Of a stretch of DNA of 64,000 bases, positions 25,041 through 33,445 are shown piece after piece. Source of the DNA: Streptomyces sp. CC53 (lineage in GTDB: Bacteria > Actinomycetota > Actinomycetes > Streptomycetales > Streptomycetaceae); assembly GCF_001865245.1 (NCBI RefSeq), contig NZ_MKXB01000157.1, positions 65,740 through 129,739 on the forward strand, written 5' to 3'. The position numbers were made by a program, and so were the translations under genes. The notes beneath the pieces were generated by a model. It was given only the letters and a program-made list of their open reading frames with translations, was not told the DNA's origin and ran no database searches. Within the stretch, counting starts at the first letter, position 1; each line of letters begins with the position of its first letter.

Positions 25041-26432
25041 ATGGCGCAGGACTCCACGGGGGCGCACGAAGACGACAGGAGAGCGGACGGAACGGGGGGC
25101 CCGACGACGCCGGAGCCCACCGACCGGCCCGACCCGTCGCAGAGCCCCACCGCACCCGAGGCCACCGACCGGCCCAACCCGTCGCAGAGCCCCACCGCAC
25201 CCGAGCCCACCGACCGGTCCGACCCGCGGTCCGGTTCGACCGCCGCCGCGTCCGCCCCGCCGCAGGGGGCCGACGGGCCGGGCCTGCCGGGCCCCGGCGG
25301 GCACGAGGGATACGCCGGTCACGGCGGTTACGCCGCGTACGGGGCGCCCGGCCCGTACGGGCCGCCCGGCAACGGCGGCTGGGCGGGCTGGGCGGGACCG
25401 CCCGGACCACCGAAACCCGGGGTCATCCCGCTGGGGCCGCTGGGGCTCGGTGACGTCCTCGGCGGCGCCTTCAGCACACTGTGGCGCGCGTGGGCCGCCC
25501 TGACGGGTTTCTGCCTCGCCGTCTTCGGGCTGCTCCTGGCGCTGCTCGGCGCCGTGTTCCTGGTCGGGTTCCTGACCCTCGGGGCGACGGCCGGCGACAT
25601 GCTGACCCTGGAGGCGGACGACACCGTCTTCGACGCTGCGCCGGTGATCCTGTTCCTCGTCGTCTTCTACGTGTGCGCGTTCCTGGGGACGGCGGTCGCC
25701 GGCGCGCTCCTCTACGCCGTCGGCCCCGCGGCCCTGCGGATGGCGGTGGTGGGCGGACCGGTGCGGTTCGCGATGCTGTGGCGCCAGTCGTGGGCGCGCA
25801 TGTGGGCGGTCCTGGGCGCCATCGTCCTGACCTCGCTGTGCGTGACGCTTCCCGTGGTCGCCGTGATCGTCGCGGTCGCGGCCCTGGGAGCGGCCTCCGA
25901 CGGCGCGCCCTGGGTGTGGCTCATCGGTGTGCCCGCGGTGCTGGGCGTGATGGCGCTGGCCGCCTGGCTGTGGGTGCGGTTCAGTCTGGCGCCGTCGGCG
26001 GCCGTCCTGGAGCGGCTCGGCCCGGTGCAGGCCATGCGCCGCTCTGCGCGCCTGGTGGAGGGTACGTGGTGGAGGGTGTTCGGGTTCACCCTCGTCGGCG
26101 GGCTGATCGCGGGCGCCCTGGCCTGGGTGATCCAGATGGTGTTCCAGCTGGTCGGCCTGGTGCCCTTCCTCATCCTGCTGCCGAGTGACAGCTCGGACGC
26201 CCCCGTGGCGGCGATCCTGGTGATGGCGGCCCTGTTCCTGGTGGGTTTCGCGATATCCCAGATCGTCGCCTCGGTGTTCCCCTCGCTGGTCCAGGGCCTG
26301 ATCTACATCGACCGCCGGATCCGTACGGAGAACCTGGCCGCCGCGCTGGCCGACTCCGCGGGCGTGACGCTGCCCGCGCCGGGCACGGCGCCGTACGCCG
26401 GCGGCCCGTACGGTCCGCCGCCCGCGGTCTGA
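25041..26432 (+). CDS. Multi-pass membrane protein with repetitive Pro-rich N-terminus
   Basis: 463 residues. Residues 1-130 are disordered and hydrophilic, with a 15-residue motif (TAPEPTDRPDPSQSP type) repeated, then Gly/Tyr-rich sequence (HGGYAAYGAPGPYGPPGNGG). From LGPLGLGDVLGGAFSTLWRA onward there are about six transmembrane helices, and the motif SARLVEGTWWRVFG precedes the last pair. The layout matches the glycerophosphoryl-diester-phosphodiesterase membrane-domain-like proteins of actinobacteria, whose role is unclear. No phosphodiesterase catalytic domain is present. GGAG precedes the ATG. Its end is marked by a perfect hairpin against the suf operon. Confidence 0.82.
   Translation: MAQDSTGAHEDDRRADGTGGPTTPEPTDRPDPSQSPTAPEATDRPNPSQSPTAPEPTDRSDPRSGSTAAASAPPQGADGPGLPGPGGHEGYAGHGGYAAYGAPGPYGPPGNGGWAGWAGPPGPPKPGVIPLGPLGLGDVLGGAFSTLWRAWAALTGFCLAVFGLLLALLGAVFLVGFLTLGATAGDMLTLEADDTVFDAAPVILFLVVFYVCAFLGTAVAGALLYAVGPAALRMAVVGGPVRFAMLWRQSWARMWAVLGAIVLTSLCVTLPVVAVIVAVAALGAASDGAPWVWLIGVPAVLGVMALAAWLWVRFSLAPSAAVLERLGPVQAMRRSARLVEGTWWRVFGFTLVGGLIAGALAWVIQMVFQLVGLVPFLILLPSDSSDAPVAAILVMAALFLVGFAISQIVASVFPSLVQGLIYIDRRIRTENLAAALADSAGVTLPAPGTAPYAGGPYGPPPAV
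25116..25226. repeat. 45-bp tandem repeat in coding sequence
   Basis: Units 25116-25160 and 25161-25205 differ at two positions; a partial third unit follows to 25226. Each full unit encodes 15 residues, so the frame is kept and copy number can vary without breaking the gene. Confidence 0.9.
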
Positions 26433-26443
26433 CGTACCTGTGA

Positions 26444-26489
26444 CAACGGCCGTGCCCGCGGGGATCGCTCCCGGCGGGCACGGCCGTTG
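26444..26489. terminator. Bidirectional terminator between the membrane gene and the suf operon
   Basis: A perfect 16-bp stem (26444-26459 with 26474-26489) and a 14-base loop lie between convergent genes. Confidence 0.85.
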
Positions 26490-26506
26490 CTGCGTCGCGG
26501 CGGCGG

Positions 26507-26848
26507 TCAGACGTTGAAGCCCAGGGCCCGCAGCTGCTCGCGGCCGTCGTCCGTGATCTTGTCCGGGCCCCACGGCGGCATCCAGACCCAGTTGATGCGC
26601 AGGTCGTTGACGATGCCGTCGGTCGCCGACTTCGCCTGGTCCTCGATGACGTCGGTCAGCGGGCAGGCCGCGGACGTGAGCGTCATGTCCAGGGTGGCGA
26701 CGTTGGAGTCGTCGACGTGGATGCCGTAGATGAGGCCGAGGTTGACGACGTCGATGCCCAGCTCGGGGTCGACGACGTCGTACAGCGCCTCGCGCACCTC
26801 CTCCTCGGTCGCGGGCTTCATCGGCACCGAGGTCTCGTTCTCGCTCAT
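26507..26848 (-). CDS. sufT: SufT-like metal-sulfur cluster assembly factor (MIP18/DUF59)
   Basis: 113 residues from the ATG at 26848, overlapping the sufU stop (ATGA). It is a single DUF59 domain: EEEVREALYDVVDPELGIDV, LGLIYGIHV, and the conserved cysteine in LTSAACPLTDVIED. The C-terminal PPWGPDKITDDGREQLRALG is typical of PaaD/SufT proteins. SufT helps mature Fe-S proteins rather than building the cluster scaffold. It is the last gene of the suf operon; the hairpin at 26444-26489 follows. Cytoplasmic. Confidence 0.9.
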   Translation of the reverse strand: MSENETSVPMKPATEEEVREALYDVVDPELGIDVVNLGLIYGIHVDDSNVATLDMTLTSAACPLTDVIEDQAKSATDGIVNDLRINWVWMPPWGPDKITDDGREQLRALGFNV

Positions 26849-27300
26849 GCGGTCTTCTCCTCGCCCAGCGCCTGGGCGGTCGCGTCCTTCCACGCCATCC
26901 AGCTCAGCAGCGCGCACTTCACACGGGCCGGGTACTTGGAGACCCCGGCGAACGCGACGGCGTCCTCCAGGAGGTCCTCCATCGCGTCGTCCGGCTCGAT
27001 CCTGCCCTTGGACTGCATCAGCTCCAGGAACGTGCCCTGGATCCGCTGCGCCTCCGCCAGGTCCTTGCCGACGAGCAGCTCGTTCAGCACCGACGCGGAC
27101 GCCTGGCTGATGGAGCAGCCCTGGCCCTCGTACGACACGTCCGCGACGCGGGTCCCGTCGTACTTCACGCGGAGCGTGATCTCGTCGCCGCACGTCGGGT
27201 TGACGTGGTGCACCTCGGCGTCCCCGTCCCGCAAGCCCCGCCCGTGCGGGTGCTTGTAGTGGTCCAGGATGACGTCCTGGTACATCGAATCCAGCTTCAC
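26845..27300 (-). CDS. sufU: Fe-S cluster assembly sulfur-transfer protein SufU
   Basis: 151 residues from a GTG at 27300. SufU is a zinc protein that accepts persulfide sulfur from SufS. The zinc ligands are visible: C37 and D39 in NPTCGDEITL, C62 in EGQGCSISQAS, and C129 in ARVKCALLSW. The start MKLDSMYQDVILDHYKHPHG is the usual family N-terminus. It lies 15 bp after sufS and overlaps sufT. This SufU-type insert length matches the Gram-positive SUF system rather than IscU. Confidence 0.95.
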   Translation of the reverse strand: MKLDSMYQDVILDHYKHPHGRGLRDGDAEVHHVNPTCGDEITLRVKYDGTRVADVSYEGQGCSISQASASVLNELLVGKDLAEAQRIQGTFLELMQSKGRIEPDDAMEDLLEDAVAFAGVSKYPARVKCALLSWMAWKDATAQALGEEKTA

Positions 27301-27315
27301 CGAAGCGTCAGCCCC

Positions 27316-28572
27316 TCATCCGAAGAAGTTGCGGACGTGCTCCAGGCCGTCCACCAGGGCGTCGACCTCGGCCGGCGTGGAGTACAGATAGAACGACGCT
27401 CGCGTGGTCGCAGGAATTCCGTACCGCAGGCAGACGGGCCGGGCGCAGTGGTGGCCGACGCGGACCGCGATGCCCTGCTCGTCGAGCACCTGGCCCACGT
27501 CGTGGGGGTGGATGTCGCCGAGCGTGAAGGAGATCGCCGCGCCGCGGTCCTCGGCCGTGGAGGGGCCGATGATCCGCAGGTCCGGCACCGACTGGAGGCG
27601 CTGGATCGCGTACGCGGTGATCGCGTGCTCGTGGGCCGCGATCCTGTCCATGCCGATGGAGTCGAGGTAGTCCACGGCCGCGCCGAGGCCCACGGCCTGG
27701 GCGATCGGTGGTGTGCCCGCCTCGAACTTGTGGGGTGCGGGGGCGTAGGTGGAGGAGTGCATCGAGACGGTCTCGATCATCTCGCCGCCGCCGAGGAAGG
27801 GCGGCAGGTCCTCCAGGAGTTCCTGGCGGCCCCACAGCACGCCGATGCCCGTCGGGCCGCACATCTTGTGGCCGGTGAAGGCGACGAAGTCGGCCTGCAG
27901 GGCCTGGACGTCCAGCGCCATGTGGGGGGCGGCCTGCGAGGCGTCGATGAGGACGAGCGCGCCGACCTCCTGGGCGCGGCGGACTATCGCCTCGACCGGG
28001 TTCAGGGTGCCGAGGATGTTGGAGACCAGCACGAAGGAGACGATCTTCGTCTTCGGCGTGATGACCTCGTCGATCCGGGACAGGTCGAGGCGGCCGTCGT
28101 CGGTCAGCCCGAACCACTTCAGCTTCGCGCCGGTGCGCTGCGACAGCAGCTGCCACGGGACGATGTTGGAGTGGTGCTCCATCTCGGTGATGACGATCTC
28201 GGTCTCGGCGTCCACGCGGTAGGGCTCGTCGGCCCAGCCGAGCATGTTCGCCACCAGGTTCAGCGACTCGGAGGCGTTCTTGGTGAAGATCACCTCGTCG
28301 CGGCTGGGCGCGTTGATGAAGGCGGCGACCTTGTCGCGGGCGCCCTCATACAGCTCCGTGGCCTCCTCGGCCAGGACGTGGACGCCGCGGTGCACGTTGG
28401 CGTTGTGCCGCTCGTAGTACTCGCTCACCGCGTCGATCACCTGGCGCGGCGTCTGGGACGTCGCCGCGTTGTCCAGGTAGACGAGCTTCTTGCCGTCGTG
28501 GAGGACCCGGTCGAGGATCGGGAAGTCCTTGCGGATCGCCTCTGTGTCGAGGAGGCCCGGAAGCTGTGTCAC
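27316..28572 (-). CDS. sufS: Cysteine desulfurase SufS
   Basis: 418 residues. SufS removes sulfur from L-cysteine as an enzyme-bound persulfide for Fe-S assembly. The group II features are clear: YLDNAATSQTPRQVID near the N-terminus, EMEHHSNIVPWQLL, the PLP lysine in FTGHKMCGPTGIGVLWG, and the catalytic cysteine in AVRVGHHCARPVCLRYG. It overlaps sufC by four bases (ATGA), so it is translationally coupled, and passes sulfur to SufU encoded next. Cytoplasmic. Confidence 0.97.
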   Translation of the reverse strand: MTQLPGLLDTEAIRKDFPILDRVLHDGKKLVYLDNAATSQTPRQVIDAVSEYYERHNANVHRGVHVLAEEATELYEGARDKVAAFINAPSRDEVIFTKNASESLNLVANMLGWADEPYRVDAETEIVITEMEHHSNIVPWQLLSQRTGAKLKWFGLTDDGRLDLSRIDEVITPKTKIVSFVLVSNILGTLNPVEAIVRRAQEVGALVLIDASQAAPHMALDVQALQADFVAFTGHKMCGPTGIGVLWGRQELLEDLPPFLGGGEMIETVSMHSSTYAPAPHKFEAGTPPIAQAVGLGAAVDYLDSIGMDRIAAHEHAITAYAIQRLQSVPDLRIIGPSTAEDRGAAISFTLGDIHPHDVGQVLDEQGIAVRVGHHCARPVCLRYGIPATTRASFYLYSTPAEVDALVDGLEHVRNFFG

Positions 28573-29333
28573 TCGGATGCGCCGCCCTTCGTGTACGCCT
28601 CGTAGCCCTCTGACTCCAGCTTGTCGGCGAGCTCGGGGCCACCGGACTCGACGATGCGGCCGCCGGCGAAGACGTGCACGTGGTCCGGCTTGATGTAACG
28701 GAGGATACGCGTGTAGTGCGTGATGAGCAGGGTGCCGACCTCGCCGGTCTCGCGGACGCGGTTGACGCCCTCGGAGACGATGCGCAGCGCGTCGACGTCG
28801 AGGCCGGAGTCCGTCTCGTCGAGGACCGCGATCTTCGGCTTGAGGAGCTCCAGCTGGAGGATCTCGTGGCGCTTCTTCTCACCGCCGGAGAAGCCCTCGT
28901 TGACGTTCCGCTCGGCGAAGGAGGGGTCCATGTTGAGGCGCTGCATGGCCTCCTTGACCTCCTTGACCCAGGTGCGGAGCTTGGGGGCCTCGCCGCGGAT
29001 CGCGGTGGCGGAGGTGCGCAGGAAGTTCGAGACGGAGACGCCGGGGACCTCGACCGGGTACTGCATGGCGAGGAAGACGCCGGCGCGGGCGCGCTCGTCG
29101 ACGGACATCTCCAGGACGTCCTCACCGTCGAGGGTGACCGTGCCGCCGGTGACCGTGTACTTGGGGTGACCGGCGAGGGAGTAGGCGAGCGTCGACTTGC
29201 CGGAGCCGTTGGGGCCCATGATGGCGTGGGTCTCGCCCTGCTTCACGGTCAGGTCGACGCCCTTGAGGATCTCCTTCGTGGTGTTTTCGGCCTCGACGGA
29301 GACGTGCAGGTCGCGGATTTCAAGCGTTGCCAT
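28569..29333 (-). CDS. sufC: SUF system ATPase SufC
   Basis: 254 residues from the ATG at 29333 (MATLEIRDLHVSVEAE); the frame extends upstream without a better start. It is a soluble ABC ATPase with Walker A GPNGSGKSTLAYSL, signature FSGGEKKRHEILQL, Walker B KIAVLDETDSGLDVDALRIV and the switch histidine in LLITHYTRILRY. The SGGEKKR signature and TDSGLD are diagnostic of SufC. It forms the SufBCD scaffold that builds the cluster using ATP. Seven bp separate it from the Rieske gene. Confidence 0.97.
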   Translation of the reverse strand: MATLEIRDLHVSVEAENTTKEILKGVDLTVKQGETHAIMGPNGSGKSTLAYSLAGHPKYTVTGGTVTLDGEDVLEMSVDERARAGVFLAMQYPVEVPGVSVSNFLRTSATAIRGEAPKLRTWVKEVKEAMQRLNMDPSFAERNVNEGFSGGEKKRHEILQLELLKPKIAVLDETDSGLDVDALRIVSEGVNRVRETGEVGTLLITHYTRILRYIKPDHVHVFAGGRIVESGGPELADKLESEGYEAYTKGGASE

Positions 29334-29340
29334 GGGTGAC

Positions 29341-29658
29341 TCAGGACTCCTGGGTGACGGAGACGAGCACATCGTCCCCTTCGATCTGTACGGGGTAGAC
29401 GGGGACGGGGCGCGTCGCGGGAAGACCGGACGGCTTGCCGGTGCGGAGGTCGAAGCTGGAGCCGTGCAGCCAGCACTCGATGGCGCAGTCCTCGACCTCG
29501 CCCTCGGAGAGGGAGACGTTCGCGTGGGAGCAGATGTCGTTGATCGCGAAGACCTCGCCCCCGGTGCGGACGACGGAGACCGGCGTGCCGTCGATCTCCA
29601 CCCGCTTGGGGGTGTCCTCTTCCAGCTCGCCGAGCGAGCAGGCGCGGACGAAGGCCAT
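29341..29658 (-). CDS. Rieske-type ferredoxin of the suf operon
   Basis: 105 residues from the ATG at 29658, which shares one base with the sufD stop. It is a non-haem oxygenase-type ferredoxin with [2Fe-2S] ligands C-x-H in INDICSHANVSLSEG and C-x-x-H in IECWLHGSSFDLRTG. In many actinobacterial suf operons such a gene lies between sufD and sufC, and an electron-delivery role in cluster assembly is plausible but unproven. Cytoplasmic, with no signal peptide, unlike the Rieske protein at 61.9 kb. Confidence 0.92.
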   Translation of the reverse strand: MAFVRACSLGELEEDTPKRVEIDGTPVSVVRTGGEVFAINDICSHANVSLSEGEVEDCAIECWLHGSSFDLRTGKPSGLPATRPVPVYPVQIEGDDVLVSVTQES

Positions 29659-30833
29659 CAGACGGATGCCTCCAGTTCGGCCTCGATCTTCTCGATGAGC
29701 CGCTGCTCGACGTCCGCGAGGCCGATCTGCTGGACCAGCTCGGCGAAGAAGCCGCGGACGACCAGACGGCGGGCCTCGGCCTCCGGGATGCCGCGGGCCA
29801 TCAGGTAGAACAGCTGCTCGTCGTCGAAGCGGCCGGTGGCGGAGGCGTGGCCGGCGCCGGCGATCTCGCCGGTCTCGATCTCCAGGTTGGGCACCGAGTC
29901 GACCCGGGCCCCGTCGGTGAGGACGAGGTTCCGGTTCAGCTCGTAGGTGTCGGTGCCCTCGGCGGCGGCCTGGATGAGGACGTCGCCGATCCACACGGCG
30001 TGCGCCTCCTCGCCCTGGAGGGCGCCCTTGTAGGCGACGTTCGAGGAGCAGTGCGGCACATTGTGGGTGACGAGGAGGCGGTGCTCCTGGTGCTGCCTGG
30101 CGTCGGTGAAGTACAGGCCGAACAGCTCCGCGCTGCCGCCGGTCCCGGCGTACTCGACGCGCGGGTGGATGCGGACGAGGTCGCCGCCGAAGGTGACGAC
30201 GACGGACTTGAAGGAGGCGTCGCGGCCGACGAGCGCGTTGTGCTGGGCACAGTGGACGGCCGTGTCGTCCCAGTCCTGCACGGAGACGACGGTCAGCTTG
30301 GCGCCGTCGCCGAGGCGGAAGTCGACGTTGGCGGCGAGGACGGCGTCCCCGGTGTGGTCGAGGACCACGACGGCCTCGGCGAAGGCGCCGACCTCGACGG
30401 CCAGGTGGCCGAAGGAGGTGCCGCCCTGACCGTGCACGCCGATGCGGACCGGCTCGGTGAGCACGGCGTCCTTGGGCACGCTGACGACGGTGGCCTTCTC
30501 GAACGCGGAGTACGCCTGGGCGGCGACCCGGTCGACGGGGGTGCCGGCCTTGCCGAGCCGGGCGTCGTCACGGCCGACGGTCTCGACGGTGACGGGGTCG
30601 GGCGCGGTCACCTCGACGCGTACCCCCTCCCCGGTGGCGGTCGCGGTGCCGTCGTGCAGCCCGCGCAGGCGCTCCAGCGGGGTGAACCGCCACTCCTCCT
30701 CGCGGCCGTGCGGGACCGGGAAGTCCGCGACGTCGAAGGACGGCGGGGCGCTCATGCGGGTGGCGACGGTCGACTCTGCGGCCACCGCGATGGAGCCGGC
30801 GGTGGTCGAGCCGACCGGGATGTTGTCAGCCAT
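29658..30833 (-). CDS. sufD: Fe-S cluster assembly protein SufD
   Basis: 391 residues. SufD pairs with SufB in the SufBC2D scaffold. An N-terminal helical part (DFPVPHGREEEWRFTPLERL) leads into the beta-helix core (VVVTFGGDLVRIHPRVEYAG, then THNVPHCSSNVAYKGALQGE). The C-terminus ISATGRFDDEQLFYLMARGI-like helix pair (RFDDEQLFYLMARGIPEAEA) ends in RLVVRGFFAELVQQIG. The gene overlaps the Rieske ATG by one base and begins about 100 bp after sufB. Confidence 0.95.
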   Translation of the reverse strand: MADNIPVGSTTAGSIAVAAESTVATRMSAPPSFDVADFPVPHGREEEWRFTPLERLRGLHDGTATATGEGVRVEVTAPDPVTVETVGRDDARLGKAGTPVDRVAAQAYSAFEKATVVSVPKDAVLTEPVRIGVHGQGGTSFGHLAVEVGAFAEAVVVLDHTGDAVLAANVDFRLGDGAKLTVVSVQDWDDTAVHCAQHNALVGRDASFKSVVVTFGGDLVRIHPRVEYAGTGGSAELFGLYFTDARQHQEHRLLVTHNVPHCSSNVAYKGALQGEEAHAVWIGDVLIQAAAEGTDTYELNRNLVLTDGARVDSVPNLEIETGEIAGAGHASATGRFDDEQLFYLMARGIPEAEARRLVVRGFFAELVQQIGLADVEQRLIEKIEAELEASV

Positions 30834-30933
30834 GGCTGTCGTGGTTTCTCTTCCTACGTGCGTGCGTCGTCAAGTCGTGCGGCCGCGCGGGCGCGGCGCG
30901 GCGGGGCCGCGCCCGGCCGCGGGTGCGGGGGCG

Positions 30934-32349
30934 TCAGCCGACCGCGCCCTCCATCTGCAGCTCGATCAGCCGGTTGAGCTCCAGGGCGTACTCCATCGGC
31001 AGCTCCTTGGCGATCGGCTCGACGAAGCCGCGCACGATCATGGCCATGGCCTCGTCCTCGGACAGGCCGCGGCTCATCAGGTAGAAGAGCTGGTCCTCGG
31101 AGACCTTGGAGACGGTCGCCTCGTGGCCCATGGACACGTCGTCCTCGCGCACGTCGACGTACGGGTACGTGTCGGAGCGGGAGATCGTGTCGACGAGCAG
31201 GGCGTCGCAGAGCACGTTGGACTTGGAGCCCGGGGCACCCTCGCCGATCTCGATGAGACCGCGGTAGGAGGTGCGGCCGCCGCCTCGCGCCACCGACTTG
31301 GAGACGATGTTGGAGGACGTGTTCGGCGCCATGTGGACCATCTTGGCGCCGGCGTCCTGGTGCTGGCCCTCGCCCGCGAAGGCGATGGACAGGGTCTCGC
31401 CCTTGGCGTGCTCGCCCATGAGGTAGACGGCCGGGTACTTCATGGTGACCTTGGAGCCGATGTTGCCGTCGACCCACTCCATGGTCGCGCCCTCGTACGC
31501 CACGGCGCGCTTGGTGACGAGGTTGTAGACGTTGTTCGACCAGTTCTGGATGGTCGTGTAGCGGCAGCGCGCGTTCTTCTTCACGATGATCTCGACGACG
31601 GCGCTGTGCAGCGAGTCGGAGGAGTAGATCGGCGCGGTGCAGCCCTCGACGTAGTGCACGTAGGCACCCTCGTCGACGATGATCAGGGTGCGCTCGAACT
31701 GGCCCATGTTCTCGGTGTTGATCCGGAAGTAGGCCTGGAGCGGGATGTCCACGTGGACGCCCGGCGGGACGTAGATGAAGGAGCCGCCGGACCACACGGC
31801 GGTGTTCAGCGAGGCGAACTTGTTGTCGCCGACCGGGATGACCGTGCCGAAGTACTCCTGGAAGAGCTCCGGGTGCTCCTTCAGCGCGGTGTCCGTGTCG
31901 AGGAAGATGACGCCCTGGCTCTCCAGGTCCTCGCGGATCTGGTGGTAGACGACCTCGGACTCGTACTGGGCGGCGACACCGGCGACGAGGCGCTGCTTCT
32001 CCGCCTCCGGGATGCCGAGCTTGTCGTACGTGTTCTTGATGTCCTCCGGCAGGTCCTCCCAGGAGGCGGCCTGCTTCTCGGTGGACCGGACGAAGTACTT
32101 GATGTTGTCGAAGTCGATGCCGGAGAGGTCGGAGCCCCAGGTCGGCATGGGCTTCTTGCCGAAGAGGCGCAGACCCTTCAGCCGCAGCTTCAGCATCCAC
32201 TCCGGCTCGTTCTTCTTCGCGGAGATGTCGCGGACGACGTCCTCGTTGAGGCCGCGCTTGGCGGTGGCGCCGGCCGCGTCGGAGTCGGCCCAGCCGTACT
32301 CGTACCGACCCAGGCCCTCAAGCTCGGGGTGGCTGATCTCGGTGGTCAT
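30934..32349 (-). CDS. sufB: Fe-S cluster assembly protein SufB
   Basis: 471 residues from the ATG at 32349, overlapping the sufR stop (ATGA). SufB is the main scaffold on which the cluster forms. Landmarks are [57 protein letters not shown] with the conserved cysteine, the core [20 protein letters not shown], and [20 protein letters not shown]. All fit full-length SufB. With SufC and SufD it forms the ATP-driven complex; sulfur arrives from SufS via SufU. Cytoplasmic. Confidence 0.97.
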   Translation of the reverse strand: MTTEISHPELEGLGRYEYGWADSDAAGATAKRGLNEDVVRDISAKKNEPEWMLKLRLKGLRLFGKKPMPTWGSDLSGIDFDNIKYFVRSTEKQAASWEDLPEDIKNTYDKLGIPEAEKQRLVAGVAAQYESEVVYHQIREDLESQGVIFLDTDTALKEHPELFQEYFGTVIPVGDNKFASLNTAVWSGGSFIYVPPGVHVDIPLQAYFRINTENMGQFERTLIIVDEGAYVHYVEGCTAPIYSSDSLHSAVVEIIVKKNARCRYTTIQNWSNNVYNLVTKRAVAYEGATMEWVDGNIGSKVTMKYPAVYLMGEHAKGETLSIAFAGEGQHQDAGAKMVHMAPNTSSNIVSKSVARGGGRTSYRGLIEIGEGAPGSKSNVLCDALLVDTISRSDTYPYVDVREDDVSMGHEATVSKVSEDQLFYLMSRGLSEDEAMAMIVRGFVEPIAKELPMEYALELNRLIELQMEGAVG

Positions 32350-33134
32350 GCGGGGTTCCTCCCGGCCGTGCTTACGGATGCTGATGCTGGTGGAGAAGTC
32401 TTCGTCGTGGTGCGTGACGCCGTGCTCCGCGGCGGCTGCTGCGGGTCGCCGTGCGGGATGAAGGTGGTGCAGACCCCGTCGCCGTGCGCGATGGTCGCCA
32501 GGCGCTGGACATGGGTGCCGAGCAGACGGGAGAAGATCTCCGTCTCCGCCTCGCAGAGCTGCGGGTACCGCTCCGCGACGTGGACCACCGGGCAGTGGTG
32601 CTGGCACAACTGCTGGCCGACCTGACCGGCCGGGGCCTTGCGTGCCGTCGCAGCGTACCCGTCGGCACTCAGCGCCCTGGCCAGCGCCGCGGCGCGCTCC
32701 TGCGGCGGCACCGACTCGACGGCCTCGCGGTAGCCCTCCATCTGGGCCTCCACGCGGTCGCGGGCGAAGGCGGCCACGGCGGCCTCGCCCCCGGCGTTCT
32801 GCTCGATCCAGCGCAGGGCGTCGACGGCGAGCCGGTCGTACGACTGGTCGAAGGCGTCCCGGCCGCAGTCGGTGAGCGCGAACACCTTCGCGGGCCTGCC
32901 ACGTGAACGCGCGCCGTACACGCGCTGTTCCCGCGGAGCCACGACGTCGTCGGCGACCAGGGCGTCCAGGTGCCGGCGCACGGCGGCCTGGGTGAGGCCG
33001 AGCCGCTCCGCGAGCTGCGCCACGGTGGACGGCCCGTGGCCCAGGATGGACCGCGCGACCCGGTTGCGGGTGGACCGCTCCCCGGTCGCGAGCTCCTCCC
33101 CAGGGGCAGCGGGGGTCGCACCGACGTTTTTCAC
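32346..33134 (-). CDS. sufR: Fe-S-sensing transcriptional repressor SufR
   Basis: 262 residues from a GTG at 33134 ([20 protein letters not shown]); the frame is open to 33206 but this start matches the family. The winged helix-turn-helix is [20 protein letters not shown]. Three cluster-ligand cysteines lie in [10 protein letters not shown] and YPQLCEAE. SufR represses suf when it carries its cluster and releases when Fe-S supply fails or NO/oxidants damage it. A TTGTCA/AACAAT promoter with an 18-bp spacer would start transcription at the GTG itself, so the mRNA is probably leaderless. The operator overlaps this promoter. First gene of the suf operon. Confidence 0.93.
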   Translation of the reverse strand: MKNVGATPAAPGEELATGERSTRNRVARSILGHGPSTVAQLAERLGLTQAAVRRHLDALVADDVVAPREQRVYGARSRGRPAKVFALTDCGRDAFDQSYDRLAVDALRWIEQNAGGEAAVAAFARDRVEAQMEGYREAVESVPPQERAAALARALSADGYAATARKAPAGQVGQQLCQHHCPVVHVAERYPQLCEAETEIFSRLLGTHVQRLATIAHGDGVCTTFIPHGDPQQPPRSTASRTTTKTSPPASASVSTAGRNPA

Positions 33135-33147
33135 AACGCCATTGTTG
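33134..33147. promoter_or_regulatory. SufR operator CAAC-N6-GTTG
   Basis: CAACGCCATTGTTG spans 33134-33147. From memory, CAAC-N6-GTTG is the operator described for Streptomyces SufR. It abuts the start codon and overlaps the -10 region, so binding would block transcription. Confidence 0.75.
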
Positions 33148-33170
33148 CGTAATTCAGAAGAGGGTGACAA
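33135..33170 (-). promoter_or_regulatory. Promoter of the suf operon (leaderless)
   Basis: Reading on the minus strand, TTGTCA at 33170-33165 and AACAAT at 33146-33141 are separated by 18 bp. Six bases later comes the sufR GTG at 33134, so the transcript probably begins at the start codon. Confidence 0.55.
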
Positions 33171-33206
33171 GCCAGGCCCGGAGCGACCCCTCGTGCCGTA
33201 CATCAC

Positions 33207-33225
33207 TTAGGGAAACCTAACCTGA
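33207..33225. promoter_or_regulatory. Iron-box-like element upstream of suf
   Basis: TTAGGGAAACCTAACCTGA matches the DtxR/DmdR/IdeR consensus TTAGGTTAGCCTAACCTAA at 15 of 19 positions, including the TTAGG-N4-CCTAA core. It lies about 75 bp upstream of sufR and 220 bp upstream of the ABC gene. Iron control of suf is plausible but inferred. Confidence 0.5.
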
Positions 33226-33445
33226 CCTGCGGAAACGATCATATTCGGCAGCTTCGACGGCCGGCGCGAACCGGTCGGCGGCGGCGCCGCGCGGCACCCC
33301 CGACCGCCTCTGAGCAGGCCGGAGAGGCCCAGGCGGCCGACCGGGCGGCCACGCCCGGGCTACCCCGCCACCCGCGCCGGGCCACCGCCGCGTGGCCGGA
33401 ACCTGAGGGCCGGGCGCCCGCCGCGGCTCCTTAGACTGCGTACCC

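Noticed and set aside
25116..25226. CRISPR-like array
   Set aside because: The repeats are contiguous 45-bp coding units without spacers, and no cas genes are present.
23821..25503. 560-codon plus-strand frame over dapD
   Set aside because: Antisense shadow of dapD continuing into the repeat region of the next gene; no protein-like features.
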